DNA from: Acidobacteriota bacterium
Lineage (GTDB): Bacteria > Acidobacteriota > Thermoanaerobaculia > Thermoanaerobaculales > Sulfomarinibacteraceae
NCBI GenBank assembly: GCA_013152895.1
Contig: JAADFN010000102.1
Span: 19,637-65,520 of the forward strand
Length of the DNA: 45,884 nt
Direction of reading: 5' to 3'
Shown here piece after piece: positions 17,452 through 26,563 of the stretch. A model generated the notes under the pieces. The model was not told the DNA's origin and ran no database searches. It saw only the letters and a program-made list of their open reading frames with translations. The position numbers and the translations under genes are program-made. Numbering within the stretch: position 1 is the stretch's first letter; each line of letters begins with the position of its first letter.

Positions 17452-18422
17452 CCATCCGTCCACGCCGTCTCCGTGTCACCCCGGTCATCCGTGACCTCGT
17501 CGCCGAGGCCCGGATCGATGCGAACATGCTGGTGCAGCCGCACTTCGCCGTCCCGGGGCACGGGATCTCGGAACCGATCGAGGCGATGCCCGGCATCAGC
17601 CACCAGTCTGTCGACGAGCTCATCAAGACCGTCGCCTCGGACCTCGAGCTGGGCATCCGGGCGGTGCTCCTGTTCGGCGTGCCACCCGAAGGTGAGAAGT
17701 ACCCGGACGGGCACTCCGCCTACGCCACGGACGCCGTCGTTTCCCAGGCGGTCACCGCGCTCAAGGAGCGGTTCGGCGACGACCTGGCCGTGATCACGGA
17801 CGTCTGCCTGTGCGCGTACACCGATCACGGCCACTGCGGGCTGATCCACGACGGGCGCATCGACAACGACGCCACCCTCCCCCACCTCGCGCGCATGGCC
17901 CTCGGCCACGCCGAGGCCGGGGCGGACATCGTGGCGCCGTCCGACATGATGGACGGCAGGATCGGCGCGGTCCGAACCGCCCTCGACGAGGCCGGCCTCA
18001 GCCACGTCGGGATCATGTCGTACTCGGTCAAGTACGCCTCGGCGTACTACGGGCCGTTCCGCGAGGCGGCCAACTCCGCACCGGCGCACGGCGACCGGCG
18101 TTCCTACCAGATGGACGCGCGGAACCGCCGCGAGGCGCTGCTCGAAGCGCAGCTTGACATCGAGGAGGGGGCTGACATCCTGATGGTCAAGCCGGCCCTG
18201 GCCTACCTCGACGTCGTCCGCGACATCGCCGAGGCGTTCACGCAGCCGCTCGCGGTCTACAACGTCTCGGGCGAGTACTCGATGGTCAAGGCCGCCGCAG
18301 CGCGCGGCTGGATCGACGAGCGCGCGGTCGTGATGGAGAACTGGCACGCCTTCCGCAGGGCCGGCGCCGACATCATCATCACCTACCACGCCCGGCAGGC
18401 GCTGGCGGAGGGGTGGCTGTGA
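17439..18422 (+). CDS. hemB: Delta-aminolevulinic acid dehydratase (porphobilinogen synthase)
   Basis: PVIRDLVAEARIDANMLVQPHFAVPG; DVCLCAYTDHGHCGL; APSDMMDGRIGAVR; MVKPALAYLDVVRD; YNVSGEYSMVKAAA. Confidence 0.97.
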   Translation: MYDLTIRPRRLRVTPVIRDLVAEARIDANMLVQPHFAVPGHGISEPIEAMPGISHQSVDELIKTVASDLELGIRAVLLFGVPPEGEKYPDGHSAYATDAVVSQAVTALKERFGDDLAVITDVCLCAYTDHGHCGLIHDGRIDNDATLPHLARMALGHAEAGADIVAPSDMMDGRIGAVRTALDEAGLSHVGIMSYSVKYASAYYGPFREAANSAPAHGDRRSYQMDARNRREALLEAQLDIEEGADILMVKPALAYLDVVRDIAEAFTQPLAVYNVSGEYSMVKAAAARGWIDERAVVMENWHAFRRAGADIIITYHARQALAEGWL

Positions 18423-19720
18423 GCGCCGGACCCCGCTCCAGGGAGCTGTACCGCCGGGCCGTGGAGCTGATGCCCGCGGGCGTCAACTCCCCCGTCCGAG
18501 CCTTCAGAAGCGTGGGCGGGGAGCCGATCTTCTACGCCTCGGCCTCCGGCTGCCACGTGACCGACGTCGACGGGCAGCGGTTCGTCGAATACGTCGGGTC
18601 GTGGGGACCGCTGATTCTCGGTCACGCCCACCCCGCCGTCGTCGAGGCGGTTCGCGCCGCCGCCGGGCGCGGGCTCTCGTTCGGTGCGCCGTGCGAGGCG
18701 GAGGTCGAGCTGGCCGGGCTGATGACGGGAACGATCCCGCACCTCGAGATGGTTCGATTCGTCTCCTCCGGTACCGAGGCGGTCATGTCGGCGGTCCGGC
18801 TCGCGCGAGGCGCGACCGGGCGGGACGACGTCCTCAAGTTCAGCGGGTGCTACCACGGGCACGCCGACCACCTGTTGGTCAGTGCGGGCTCCGGCCTCGC
18901 CACCTTCGGCACGCCCTCGTCGGCCGGCGTCCCCGAGGCGTTCGCCGCCCACACCCTCGTGCTGCCGCTCGACGACGACGCGGCGCTCACGCGCCTGTTC
19001 GAGGAGCGGGGCGGCGGCCTCGCCGCGGTGATCATCGAGGGGATCCCCGCCAACGCCGGGCTGTTGATCCAACGGCAGGCCTTCATGCGGCGGCTGCGGG
19101 AGCTGTGCACGGCCAGCGGCGCGCTGCTCATCCTCGACGAGGTCATCACCGGGTTCCGCGTGGGACCGCGGGGCGCGGCCGGGATCTACGGGATCACGCC
19201 CGACCTCGCCACGTACGGCAAGATCATCGGCGGCGGCATGCCGGTCGGCGCGTACGGCGGACGCCGGGAGCTGATGGAACAGCTCGCGCCGCTCGGTCCC
19301 GTCTACCAGGCGGGGACGCTCTCGGGCAACCCGGTGGCGATGGCCGCCGGAATCGCCACCCTCCGCGCTCTCCTCGCCGACGACAGCGCGGCGTACGCGA
19401 GGTTGGAAGAGCTGGGAGACCGCCTCCAGCGCGGCATCGAGGGGGTGTTTGAAAGCCGCGGGCTCGGCTGGCGCGTGGCGCGCGCCGGATCGATCCTGTG
19501 GCTCTCCCTCCAGGACGGCGAGCCGCCGCGGCGGTTCGAGGCGATCGAGCCCGGCAACGCTGCGATCTACGCGCGCCTCCACCGCGCCCTGCTCGAGCGC
19601 GGCGTGTACCTCGCGCCTTCGGCGTACGAGGTGATGTTCGTCTCGACGGCCCACGACGAGACCGTCATCGACGAGACGATCGCGGCGTTTTCGGACGCCA
19701 TGGCGGAGGTCCTCGCATGA
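18413..19720 (+). CDS. hemL: Glutamate-1-semialdehyde 2,1-aminomutase
   Basis: PAGVNSPVRAFRSVGGEPIFYASASG; VRFVSSGTEAVMSAVRLARG; LILDEVITGFRVGPRGAAG; TYGKIIGGGMPVGAYGG. Confidence 0.97.
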   Translation: MAVSAGPRSRELYRRAVELMPAGVNSPVRAFRSVGGEPIFYASASGCHVTDVDGQRFVEYVGSWGPLILGHAHPAVVEAVRAAAGRGLSFGAPCEAEVELAGLMTGTIPHLEMVRFVSSGTEAVMSAVRLARGATGRDDVLKFSGCYHGHADHLLVSAGSGLATFGTPSSAGVPEAFAAHTLVLPLDDDAALTRLFEERGGGLAAVIIEGIPANAGLLIQRQAFMRRLRELCTASGALLILDEVITGFRVGPRGAAGIYGITPDLATYGKIIGGGMPVGAYGGRRELMEQLAPLGPVYQAGTLSGNPVAMAAGIATLRALLADDSAAYARLEELGDRLQRGIEGVFESRGLGWRVARAGSILWLSLQDGEPPRRFEAIEPGNAAIYARLHRALLERGVYLAPSAYEVMFVSTAHDETVIDETIAAFSDAMAEVLA

Positions 19721-20736
19721 CGAACCGCTTCCTCGATGCCTGCTGGCGCCGCCGGGTCGACCGGCCGCCCGTGTGGGTCATGCGCCAGGCGGGCCGGTAC
19801 CTTCCCGAGTACCAGGAGGTACGCCGGAAGGCCGGGGACTTCCTGACACTCTGCCGTACGCCGGAGCTCGCCGCGGAGGTCACCCTCCAGCCGGTCCGGC
19901 GGTTCGGCCTCGACGCCGCCATCGTCTTTTCGGACATCCTGACGCCGCTGGTTCCGCTCGGGGCCGAGCTCAGCTTCGCCCCGGGGCCGCGCATCGGCAA
20001 TCCGGTCCGCCGGCAGGAGGACGTGGGCCGCCTGACGATTCCCGGGCCGTGGTCCGGGACCGGCTTCCTGGACGAAACCCTCGAGCTCGTGCGGGCGGCG
20101 TTGGCGCCGGAAACGGCGCTGATCGGCTTTAGCGGCGCGCCGTGGACGCTGGCGTCCTACCTCGTCGAGGGAACGACGTCGCGCTCGTTCACGCGGATCA
20201 AGGAGTTCGCGCTGACGTTTCCAGAGGCGTTCGGAGATCTCGTGAACCTGCTGGCCGACGCCATGGCGGCGTACCTCCGCAGCCAGGTCGAGCACGGCGC
20301 ACAGGCCGTCCAGGTCTTCGATTCGTGGCTCGGTGCGCTGGGCCGGGAAGATGCGGCGGAGTGGGCGCTTGCCCCCGCAGCCAGGTTGCTCGAGCAGCTC
20401 GGCGATCTCGACGTTCCCAGGGTCTACTTCGCCAACGGGGCGAGCCATCTCCTCGACGCGCTCGCCTCGATGCCGTGCGAGGTGATCGGCATCGACTGGC
20501 GCACCGGTCTCGGCGAGGCGGCCGCCACGCTCGGCGGCCACGCGATCCAGGGCAACCTCGATCCTGGCGTCCTGATGGGGCCACCCGAGGTGATCCGCGC
20601 GCGGACCCGCGCCATGCTCGGCCAGGCGCCCCGCACCGGCTACATCGCCAACCTCGGCCACGGCATCACCCCCGACGTCCCCGTCAGCCACATGGACGCC
20701 TTCGTCCGCACGATCCAGGAGTATCGCTATGCCTAA
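19717..20736 (+). CDS. hemE: Uroporphyrinogen decarboxylase
   Basis: PPVWVMRQAGRYLPEYQEVR; AAIVFSDILTPLVPLG; GFSGAPWTLASYLVEG; LGGHAIQGNLDPGVLMGP. Confidence 0.97.
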   Translation: MTNRFLDACWRRRVDRPPVWVMRQAGRYLPEYQEVRRKAGDFLTLCRTPELAAEVTLQPVRRFGLDAAIVFSDILTPLVPLGAELSFAPGPRIGNPVRRQEDVGRLTIPGPWSGTGFLDETLELVRAALAPETALIGFSGAPWTLASYLVEGTTSRSFTRIKEFALTFPEAFGDLVNLLADAMAAYLRSQVEHGAQAVQVFDSWLGALGREDAAEWALAPAARLLEQLGDLDVPRVYFANGASHLLDALASMPCEVIGIDWRTGLGEAAATLGGHAIQGNLDPGVLMGPPEVIRARTRAMLGQAPRTGYIANLGHGITPDVPVSHMDAFVRTIQEYRYA

Positions 20737-22126
20737 GGTCGATCTCGGCCTCGACCGCCTGACGCCGGAGCTTCTCAACCGCTACGACCGGCCGGGGCCC
20801 CGTTACACCTCCTACCCGACGGCGCCACAGTTTGGCGCGGACTTCGGCGAAGACGCCTACCGGGAGCGTCTCGCGGTCGCCGCACAACGCCCCGGCGAGC
20901 CGCTGGCGATGTACGTCCACATCCCGTTCTGCGAGCACCGGTGCACCTACTGCGGCTGCAGCGTCGTCATCTCCCCCCACCACGGCCGCGAAGAGGCCTA
21001 CCTCGACGCCGTCGAACGCGAGCTCGACCTGCTGGCCGAAGGGCTCGGGCCGAGGCGGTCGCTCAACCAGCTCCACTGGGGTGGAGGCACACCGACCTAC
21101 CTGACCCCGGCGCAGTGCCGGCGCCTCTTCAACGCGATCACGAGCCGCTTCCCCCTCAACCCGGACGCCGAGGTCGCGATCGAGATCGACCCGTGCGTCA
21201 CCACGATGGAGCACCTCGATGTGCTCCGCGAGCTGGGCTTCAACAGGATCTCGATGGGCCTGCAAGACCTCGATCCGAAGGTGCAGGAGGCCGTGGGGAG
21301 AATCCAGCCGCTGGAGCTGACCCGCCGGCACGTGGAGCGCGCCCGGGAGCTGGGTATCGGATCGGTCAACATCGACCTGATCTACGGCCTGCCCTACCAG
21401 AACGAGGCCGAGTTCCGCGAGACCGTCCAGACGGTCATCGGCGAGCTGGCCCCCGACCGCGTCGCGTGCTTTTCCTACGCGCACGTCCCGTGGATCAAGC
21501 CGCACCAGCGCGAGCTCGACGAGGCCGGCCTACCGCGAGGCTGGGAGAAGTTCCGGATCTTCGTCGGGGCCGTCGAAGAGTTCCTGACGGCGGGGTACCG
21601 GTTCGTCGGCTTCGACCACTTCGCCCGGCCCGGCGACGAGCTGGCCGTCGCGATGGATGAGGGACGCGTCCACCGGAACTTCATGGGCTACACCGTGATG
21701 CACGCCCCGGACCAGGTCGGCGTCGGCGTCACCTCCATCGGCGACCTCGGCGGCGCATACGCGGCGAACCAGAAGAACCTCGCGCGCTACGAGCGGGCCG
21801 CCGTTTCCGGGCATCTCCCGGTCGAGCGGGGCCTCCTTCGCACCGCCGAGGACGAGCTTCGCGGCAGCATCATTCACAGGATCATCTGCACGCTCACGCT
21901 CGAGTTCGACTGGGTCCGCCAGCGTTTCGGCATCGACCCCGCCGAGCATTTCGCCGGCGCCCTCGCCGAGCTCGAACCGATGGCCGGCGACGGTCTCGTC
22001 ACGCTCGATGCATCCGGCCTGCGGGTTACGCCCCTGGGACGCTTCTTCCTGCGAAACATCTGCATGCCGTTCGACGCGTATCTCAAGCTCCCCTCGGACC
22101 ACCCCATCTACTCGCGCACCGTGTAG
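20729..22126 (+). CDS. hemN: Oxygen-independent coproporphyrinogen III oxidase (radical SAM)
   Basis: RPGPRYTSYPTAPQF; YVHIPFCEHRCTYCGCSVVI; LHWGGGTPTYLT; SMGLQDLDPKVQEAVGRIQP; full-length HemN C-terminal domain. Confidence 0.96.
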   Translation: MPKVDLGLDRLTPELLNRYDRPGPRYTSYPTAPQFGADFGEDAYRERLAVAAQRPGEPLAMYVHIPFCEHRCTYCGCSVVISPHHGREEAYLDAVERELDLLAEGLGPRRSLNQLHWGGGTPTYLTPAQCRRLFNAITSRFPLNPDAEVAIEIDPCVTTMEHLDVLRELGFNRISMGLQDLDPKVQEAVGRIQPLELTRRHVERARELGIGSVNIDLIYGLPYQNEAEFRETVQTVIGELAPDRVACFSYAHVPWIKPHQRELDEAGLPRGWEKFRIFVGAVEEFLTAGYRFVGFDHFARPGDELAVAMDEGRVHRNFMGYTVMHAPDQVGVGVTSIGDLGGAYAANQKNLARYERAAVSGHLPVERGLLRTAEDELRGSIIHRIICTLTLEFDWVRQRFGIDPAEHFAGALAELEPMAGDGLVTLDASGLRVTPLGRFFLRNICMPFDAYLKLPSDHPIYSRTV

Positions 22127-22220
22127 CGCCCCGGCCGCGGCCGGCCTCACGGTCCCGGTTGGTGCAACACCCGTGCACCGGAAGGGGATCGTTTCTCCCG
22201 GGACGCGGTATTCTCGACGT

Positions 22221-22637
22221 GTGAACGTTGGAAAAAGAACGCTCTGCGGCGTCGCCGTGCTCACCGTGACGGTCCTTTCGATCGCGCTCGGCGTTCACGA
22301 TGGCATTCCACGGCACGGCGGCCAGCTCACCTCGCCTCGCTGGAGCACGTACCTGGCGCCGCTGGCCCGGGCGCCGCTTCCCCCGGGGCGGGACGTGCTC
22401 TTGATCCTCCCGCGGGACGTGTCGCGTTTCGACGCTCAACGTCTCTTCTTTGAAACGGTCTGGCGGCGGCCGTGGGTCCGTTGGAAGCCGGTGTACGCGG
22501 AGCTCCCCTCGTCGGGCCCGGCCCTCGCCGTGCTGATCCATCCGGGAGGACCTGGGAAGCTCCCGGCGCCGCCTCCGCCGTGGCGGGAGGTCTGGCATTC
22601 TGGATGGATCCACGTATTCGGGAAGGTCAGGCCATGA
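22221..22637 (+). CDS. Hypothetical protein with N-terminal membrane segment
   Basis: 139-codon ORF from GTG; TLCGVAVLTVTVLSIALG N-terminal TM; stop overlaps next ATG. Confidence 0.55.
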   Translation: MNVGKRTLCGVAVLTVTVLSIALGVHDGIPRHGGQLTSPRWSTYLAPLARAPLPPGRDVLLILPRDVSRFDAQRLFFETVWRRPWVRWKPVYAELPSSGPALAVLIHPGGPGKLPAPPPPWREVWHSGWIHVFGKVRP

Positions 22638-23950
22638 CCGCGTCGGTCGCTCCGCTGCTCGCCTTGGCCGCAGGATGGAGCTTGGACCGCGTGGTCTCGC
22701 CGCAGGCGCACCTGGCGGACCGACTGAGCTCGGCCGCTCTTTCGGGGATTGCAGTCACCGGAGCATGGATGGCCATCCTCGATGTTGCGGGTCTCGCGTG
22801 GACGCCCATCCTCCTGAGCGTTCCCGCGCTTGCCGGGCTCATCCTCGTCCTCCTCTCCGGGAGGCTGAGCGGCGCACGGGTGGCCAACGGCTCTCTATTC
22901 GGAATACGGCCCGGGCCCTGGGAGCTGCTTGCGCTGGCCGCCGTCGGGCTCCGGGCGATCCTGGTCGCTTCCGTTCCCGCGTTCGGCTGGGATTTCCGGT
23001 ACATCTGGGGGCTCAAGGCCCGGGTCTTCGCCGCAGCCGGGGGCGTCGATCTTTCGTGGCTCGCCTGGAAACCGTTCGAGCTGGCCCACCTGGATTATCC
23101 GCCCCTGTGGAGCACGCTGATCGCCGCGGGACGGGTGCTCGGGGCCCCCGTCGCCAGCGTTGCTGCCGCGTGGGGCGCGCTGATCGCCCTGGGGCTCGGC
23201 GCCGCGTGTTGGCGAATCGCACGGCCCGCCGGCAAACCCGCCGCCGCGCTCGCCGCGGTCGCCGGAGCCTGGACCCCCGTGCTGCTCGCGCCGGCGATCG
23301 GAACCTCTGGCTCAGGACCGCTGGCTGCGTTCCTGCTGGCGATGGCCGTGGCAGGGCTCGCCGGCGCGGCTGGCAGGACACAGAAATTCCCGTGGACGGC
23401 CGGCGTGGCCCTCGCCGCGTTGGCTGTCGCCAAGGACGAGGGCACCGCGATGGCCGTCCTGCTGGCACTCTTCAGCCTTCGCGCGCTGCCCCGGCGGTGG
23501 CGGGCCCCGTTCCTGGTCCTGGCACTGCTGCCCGCCGCCGCCTGGCAGGCGACCATCTCGCTCGCCAGGATCCCCCGCCTGCCGGAGATCCTGGTTCCAG
23601 CGCGGATGCTTCACCGCGCCATGGAGCTCCCCGGCGCGGTCGCCGGCACCGCGACGCCGACCGTCGTTGTCGAGCTCGCCGTCCTCACGCTGGTCTTCCT
23701 CTGCCCGGCCCCCCGCACGTCCCGTCCATTCCGCCTTGCGCTGGGAGCGTGGCTGGGCGTGGCAACCGTGGCGTACCTCGTCTCGGCGCCCGACCTTCGC
23801 TGGCACGTCGCGACGTCGCTCGAACGGGTGCTCGCCATCCCGCTCCCGGTTTCGCTCGGGCTCCTGCTCACGTGGACCTTCCAGCCCACGTCGCAGGCGC
23901 TATTCACAGAAAACGTAACCGCCCCAACGCCACAGCCGGACCCGCGGTAG
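22634..23950 (+). CDS. Polytopic membrane protein, possibly GT-C-fold glycosyltransferase-like
   Basis: 439 aa with many hydrophobic segments; starts in ATGA overlap with the previous gene; precedes wecB. Confidence 0.55.
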   Translation: MTASVAPLLALAAGWSLDRVVSPQAHLADRLSSAALSGIAVTGAWMAILDVAGLAWTPILLSVPALAGLILVLLSGRLSGARVANGSLFGIRPGPWELLALAAVGLRAILVASVPAFGWDFRYIWGLKARVFAAAGGVDLSWLAWKPFELAHLDYPPLWSTLIAAGRVLGAPVASVAAAWGALIALGLGAACWRIARPAGKPAAALAAVAGAWTPVLLAPAIGTSGSGPLAAFLLAMAVAGLAGAAGRTQKFPWTAGVALAALAVAKDEGTAMAVLLALFSLRALPRRWRAPFLVLALLPAAAWQATISLARIPRLPEILVPARMLHRAMELPGAVAGTATPTVVVELAVLTLVFLCPAPRTSRPFRLALGAWLGVATVAYLVSAPDLRWHVATSLERVLAIPLPVSLGLLLTWTFQPTSQALFTENVTAPTPQPDPR

Positions 23951-23989
23951 CCCGATGTCCACATCGGTCGCCCCGTGTACAATCCGGCC

Positions 23990-25078
23990 ATGCGCAAAGC
24001 ACTCATCATCGTTGGAACCCGCCCCGAAGCGATCAAGCTTGCGCCCGTCGTCGAAGCGATGCGGCGCCAGGGTCAGCTCCGGCCCATTCTCGTGGCCACG
24101 TCCCAACACCGCGAGATGCTCCGCCAGGCGCTTGCGCCCTTTGGCCTGGCGCCGGACATCGATCTCGATGTCATGACCGAGGGGCAGACGCCCACCCGCG
24201 TCGCGTTCGAAACCCTGCGCAGGCTGGAGCCCGTTCTCGCCGGGCTCGACCCGGCCTGGACGGTCGTGCAGGGCGACACGACGACGGCGCTCGCCGCGGG
24301 TATTGGGTCGTTCTACGCCGGGGTGCCCGTTGCGCACGTCGAGGCGGGGCTGCGAACCGGCCGCATGGATGCGCCGTTCCCGGAGGAGTTCAACAGGCGG
24401 GCGCTGGCGGTGGCAACCTCGGCGCACTTTGCGCCGACCGAGGGCGCCGCTGCCAACCTCCGGGCGGAGGGATTTGACGATGCGGCGATCCATGTCGTCG
24501 GGAACACGGTTGTCGACGCCGTGCGCCGTATCGTTGGGGCCGCCGACCCTGTCCGGGACCGGGCCGGCATTCCAACCATCCTGGTCACGCTCCACCGCAG
24601 GGAGAGCTTCGGAGAACCGATCCGCAACGCCATGAAGGCCATACGAACCCTGGCGCTGGAACGCTCCGGCCGGCTCACGATCATCTATCCCGTCCATCCA
24701 AACCCGAACGTCAGCGTTCCCGCCCGCGAGATCCTCGGCAGCGTTCCCGGCATCGAGTTGCGCGAACCGATGAGCTACCCCGATCTCCTCCGCACCTTCG
24801 CCACGGCCCGTTTGGCGCTCAGCGATTCCGGGGGCATCCAGGAAGAGGCGCCCACCGTCGGGACGCCGGTGCTCGTCCTGCGGGACACGACCGAGCGGCC
24901 CGAGGTCGTGTCCAGCGGCTGGGCCCGGCTCGTCGGAACGAACCCAGAACGAATTCTCACTGAAGCCCGCCGACTCCTCGACGACGATACGGCGTATGCC
25001 GCGATGACCTCTGGTCCCAATCCATTTGGCGACGGTCGCGCCGCCGAACGGATCGCCCGGCTCCTGGCGAAAACGTAA
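23990..25078 (+). CDS. wecB: UDP-N-acetylglucosamine 2-epimerase (non-hydrolysing)
   Basis: IIVGTRPEAIKLAPVVEAM; VQGDTTTALAAGIGSFYAGVPVAHVEAGLRTG; PFPEEFNRR; LSDSGGIQEEAPTVGTPVLVLRDTTERPE. Confidence 0.95.
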   Translation: MRKALIIVGTRPEAIKLAPVVEAMRRQGQLRPILVATSQHREMLRQALAPFGLAPDIDLDVMTEGQTPTRVAFETLRRLEPVLAGLDPAWTVVQGDTTTALAAGIGSFYAGVPVAHVEAGLRTGRMDAPFPEEFNRRALAVATSAHFAPTEGAAANLRAEGFDDAAIHVVGNTVVDAVRRIVGAADPVRDRAGIPTILVTLHRRESFGEPIRNAMKAIRTLALERSGRLTIIYPVHPNPNVSVPAREILGSVPGIELREPMSYPDLLRTFATARLALSDSGGIQEEAPTVGTPVLVLRDTTERPEVVSSGWARLVGTNPERILTEARRLLDDDTAYAAMTSGPNPFGDGRAAERIARLLAKT

Positions 25079-25125
25079 CGTGACACACCGTGCTATGGTC
25101 TTTCCCGGTGAACACGGAGGGTGCG

Positions 25126-26175
25126 ATGAGCCGTTTGACCAGAGGCCTGTTGCTTGGAACGATGCTCGGCGTTTTGGCGCTTCCCCACGGGGCGGCTGCG
25201 GCAACGAAACCTGTTCGATCCCGCCTCGACCATCATCTCGCCAAGATGGAAGCGGCGCTTGCAACGTCGATCAAGGAACCTACGACATTCCGGGGGATGC
25301 GGATCGATGTGCAGGGGTTTCTTGGCGGAGGGCTCCGCTCGTTGAGCGTATACGGCCGCGGGTTCGGTGTCTGGAACCGGGGACGTCAGTTCAAGCTCAC
25401 CAAGGACCAGATCCGGAGCTGCCTCAAGGTCCTTGAGGCATACCACTTCACGTCGATGCCGGCCCGGATCGGGGCCGGTGAGCTCAAAGAGGGCGGCACC
25501 CTCCAGGAAAAACGGGGGGATAACGTCACCCAGATGATCCGCTCCGTGACGCTGACCGTCGCGGGGATGAGCAAGACCGTCGAACAGGACAACGAGGCGC
25601 CAGAATCAAAAGCTTTCAAGAAGATGGTCGCGGCCATCGTCACCGTCTGCCGCCCGGCTGCGGCCAAGGGGATGACGGCAAAGGACCTGCAGGATGGGCT
25701 CGAGAAGATCGCGAGCGGGGCTCTTGCGCCTGAGCTCCTGCTGGTCTCCATCAACGCTCCCGAGCTCCGGTCGCTGAAAAGCCAGGATGGCCAGGGCTGG
25801 AAGCTCACCATCGCCAACGCCCGGCTGACCGCCCAGAGATGGACGCTTCGCAACGGCCCGGCGGCGCCGGTTCGGCGATGGCTCTCCGAAGAGGAAATCC
25901 GTTCGCTGGCGCATGTCCTCGCAACGTCTCACGCGGCGTCTCTTCCCGGCAACCTCGATCTGCCGGGCTACCTGCAGCTCTCCATCAGCGTTCTCAATCA
26001 TGGCCGGACACTCATGGCCCGCCGCTACGCGTCCCGGTCCGGCCCGAAGCCGGCCGAGCTGAGAGATTATCTCCACATCAGGAAAACGTTTTTCATGGTT
26101 TTCGAGGCGGCTGTTGCCCGGCAACACCACCTGCCGTCCCCGAGTCTCGGGGCCAAGGGCTCGCCAGAGCCCTGA
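25126..26175 (+). CDS. Secreted protein of unknown function with apparent internal duplication
   Basis: Signal-peptide-like N-terminus MSRLTRGLLLGTMLGVLALPHGAAAA; LTKDQIRSCLKVLEAYHFTSMP resembles LSEEEIRSLAHVLATSHAASLP. Confidence 0.7.
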   Translation: MSRLTRGLLLGTMLGVLALPHGAAAATKPVRSRLDHHLAKMEAALATSIKEPTTFRGMRIDVQGFLGGGLRSLSVYGRGFGVWNRGRQFKLTKDQIRSCLKVLEAYHFTSMPARIGAGELKEGGTLQEKRGDNVTQMIRSVTLTVAGMSKTVEQDNEAPESKAFKKMVAAIVTVCRPAAAKGMTAKDLQDGLEKIASGALAPELLLVSINAPELRSLKSQDGQGWKLTIANARLTAQRWTLRNGPAAPVRRWLSEEEIRSLAHVLATSHAASLPGNLDLPGYLQLSISVLNHGRTLMARRYASRSGPKPAELRDYLHIRKTFFMVFEAAVARQHHLPSPSLGAKGSPEP

Positions 26176-26335
26176 AGACCGCCAAGAGCCGGGACCGGAC
26201 GAGGGCGACGCCCTTTCTGGACGTGCCGGGAGGAGCGTACACCCTATCCTATTCTGAGACCATGCGTTGATGGTATTCAGGAAAGATTCGCATGACATCC
26301 TCTTGACAATCTCCTCCGAGTTGTGGCAACGTATC

Positions 26336-26351
26336 TGTGATGCGGATCACA
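26336..26351. promoter_or_regulatory. CRP/FNR-superfamily-type palindrome
   Basis: TGTGATGCGGATCACA: TGTGAT-GCGG-ATCACA perfect 6-bp arms, equal to the E. coli CRP consensus arms TGTGA-N6-TCACA. Confidence 0.6.
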
Positions 26352-26454
26352 CTAAACAACAAGGCCTATCACGGAAACGCGAACCCACAGATTCTTTGAT
26401 CTGTGGAGCAATATTGGGGGTTCCTGTTGCAACGCGACGGGAGAAAGGGGGGTC

Positions 26455-26520
26455 ATGAACATTATTGGAGAACGTTTACCGCCCCATGCGACGTGGCAGA
26501 TGAGCATTCGCAGTAATTGA
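26455..26520 (+). CDS. Possible 21-aa leader ORF upstream of the SLH gene
   Basis: ATG...TGA encodes MNIIGERLPPHATWQMSIRSN, preceded by GGGAGAAAGGGGGGTC. Confidence 0.3.
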   Translation: MNIIGERLPPHATWQMSIRSN

Positions 26521-26563
26521 TAGGAAGCCTATCTGGCAAACCAAGGAAGCAAGGAGGAAGCAG

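Noticed and set aside
22675-24477. 600-aa plus-strand ORF
   Set aside because: Arg-rich shadow frame crossing two better-supported genes (22634-23950 and wecB).
26303-26340. TTGACA at 26303-26308 as a sigma70 promoter for the SLH gene
   Set aside because: No acceptable -10 hexamer at 16-18 bp spacing; may be chance.
26330-26455. c-di-GMP (GEMM) riboswitch in the SLH leader
   Set aside because: The conserved GEMM core (CACGCACAGGGCAAACC / GACGCAAAGCC) is not present on reading; only a generic hairpin remains.
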